A stretch of 64,000 nucleotides of DNA from Echria macrotheca (taxonomy: Eukaryota; Ascomycota; Sordariomycetes; Sordariales; Schizotheciaceae): the NCBI GenBank assembly GCA_030411725.1, contig MU839828.1:3844001-3908000 (forward strand), read 5' to 3'. How positions within the stretch are numbered: the stretch's first letter is position 1; each line of letters begins with the position of its first letter. Both the position numbers and the translations under genes were made by a program. The notes under the pieces are model-generated. The model was not told where the DNA came from. It worked only from the letters and a program-made list of their open reading frames with translations, and ran no database searches. Shown piece after piece: positions 63,078 through 64,000 of the stretch.

Positions 63078-63702
63078 ATGCATGCGCCGTCGTGGAGGAT
63101 GGTGTGCTCCGGGGCTTTGTTGTCCTGGAAGGGTATCTGGACGAGGATCGTCGGCTCGTCGGAGGGGAACTCGGTGTAGTGTCCCACGACGGTGCTGAGC
63201 GATTTGAGGTCGGCTGCGATGACCACCGACGAACGGAGCGTGCCGGGCATGATGTAGGCTACATTTGTTTGCGGCCTTGCGGTGTCCCCTGACGCACCGG
63301 TCTGGTCCGGGAGAGGTATGGACGCGGACGAGTTTTGAGGATCTGGGGCCGGGGCAGGAGATGTAATTCGGATCAAGCCGTTGAGGATGATGCTTAGCCT
63401 AGGTGTGTTAATCAGGCAGTCCGGAAGGGGAAGATAAAAGAGAAGACGAACTGAACGCTCGGTGCCCAGGCCTCACCGACTGTTGTCCTTGGCTCGATGC
63501 GCGACCATGTCGCTTTCGTTGTCTCGCCTACGAGGTAGTTCGCCGCCGACATGGCCTCTACGGGGACGGACGCGAGCTGCCAGCACTCCAGCACCGAGTA
63601 TCCGTTGCGTGAGGATATGGCTGTGATGTTTAGCGGTGTGTGGGCAGCTTCCGCGGCGGCGGTCAAGGCCAAGGCGAACAGCGAGATCAGTGGCTTGAAC
63701 AT
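63074..63702 (-). CDS. small secreted fungal protein
   Basis: Exons are complement(63452..63702) and complement(63074..63398), giving 191 aa. The 53-nt intron (63451..63399) starts with the unusual GTTCGT and ends CCTAG; the junction restores SVQLSIILNGLIRITSP. The signal peptide MFKPLISLFALALTAAAEAA is followed by a small domain containing AISSRNGYSVLECWQLASVP, TKATWSRIEPRTTVG and VVIAADLKSLSTVVGHYTEF, ending in ILVQIPFQDNKAPEHTILHD. I recall similar proteins from many ascomycetes, but no function is established. The in-frame upstream ATG at 63783 would bury the signal peptide and is rejected. Its 3' end overlaps that of the WHVD gene by four bases. Confidence 0.8.
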
Positions 63703-64000
63703 GGTGATCTGAAAACCGAATCTAATACATAAGGTACGTAGAGAGTTTCTACAGAGAATAGAATCATATGCTGGGATAGACACCTATCTACCTGTACTTA
63801 TGGGGTGAGGGCTCGGACGTCGTACGGATAACCTTCCGCGATCGGGGTTCCAAGGGAGGCCAGGTGCATACGCGAAGCGCCACTGGCGATCATTCACGGA
63901 CGTCCGGGCATGTTTTGCCTGCCGTGTGCTGGCGGTAGTCATTGGACGGGGCGGTATTTATTACGTAGGGAGAAAAAAATCTAGAGCAGAATTGTGTTGT

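Overview
The window is a piece of nuclear DNA from a filamentous ascomycete, most likely a Sordariomycete. The evidence is short spliceosomal introns (about 43-101 nt) with GT..AG ends and CTAAC/CTGAC-like branch points, fungus-specific families (HET, Clr5, Zn2Cys6, GH16 with a fungal CBM1), a dispersed 5S rRNA gene of the Neurospora type, and a tRNA-Ser(CGA). There are no operons; genes lie on both strands, separated by 0.05-5 kb.

Layout. 0-9 kb: the C-terminal part of a HET-type incompatibility protein (cut by the window edge), tRNA-Ser, an oil-body-associated (DUF1264) protein with a GC-AG intron, a 753-aa membrane-anchored protein, the 5S rRNA gene, and a His/Arg/Ser-rich single-pass membrane protein. 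10.8-18.6 kb: a DUF2235 (Tle1-like lipase) and P-loop GTPase fusion with an in-frame stop, a secreted GH43 exo-beta-1,3-galactanase with a CBM35-like tail, and a secreted S10 serine carboxypeptidase. 19-34 kb: an HpcH/HpaI aldolase, an acidic repeat protein, a secreted PhoD-type phosphatase, a CAP10/GT90 glycosyltransferase converging on a Clr5-domain gene with an apparent 1-nt frameshift, and a single-pass cysteine-rich (PAN/apple-like) protein. 35-50 kb: a NUDIX and eIF2B-like fusion, a Zn2Cys6 transcription factor, a 5-kb gene-poor stretch, a GT34-type galactosyltransferase, a possible small three-exon gene, an intronless alpha/beta hydrolase, and a secreted GH16 glucanase with CBM1. 53-64 kb: an F-box protein, an O-methyltransferase, an ASCH-domain protein, a LITAF-like protein, a small disordered protein, an uncharacterised protein with a WHVD motif, and a small secreted protein.

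The genes do not form one pathway. GH43, S10, PhoD and GH16-CBM1 fit a saprotroph degrading plant and fungal polymers. HET, DUF2235-GTPase and Clr5 are of the fast-evolving, often lineage-specific accessory kind, and two of these three carry lesions here. The single O-methyltransferase has no other biosynthetic gene beside it, so I do not call a secondary-metabolite cluster. All splice models were built by eye. Each multi-exon CDS was checked for matching intron phase and for a total length divisible by three, but none has transcript support.
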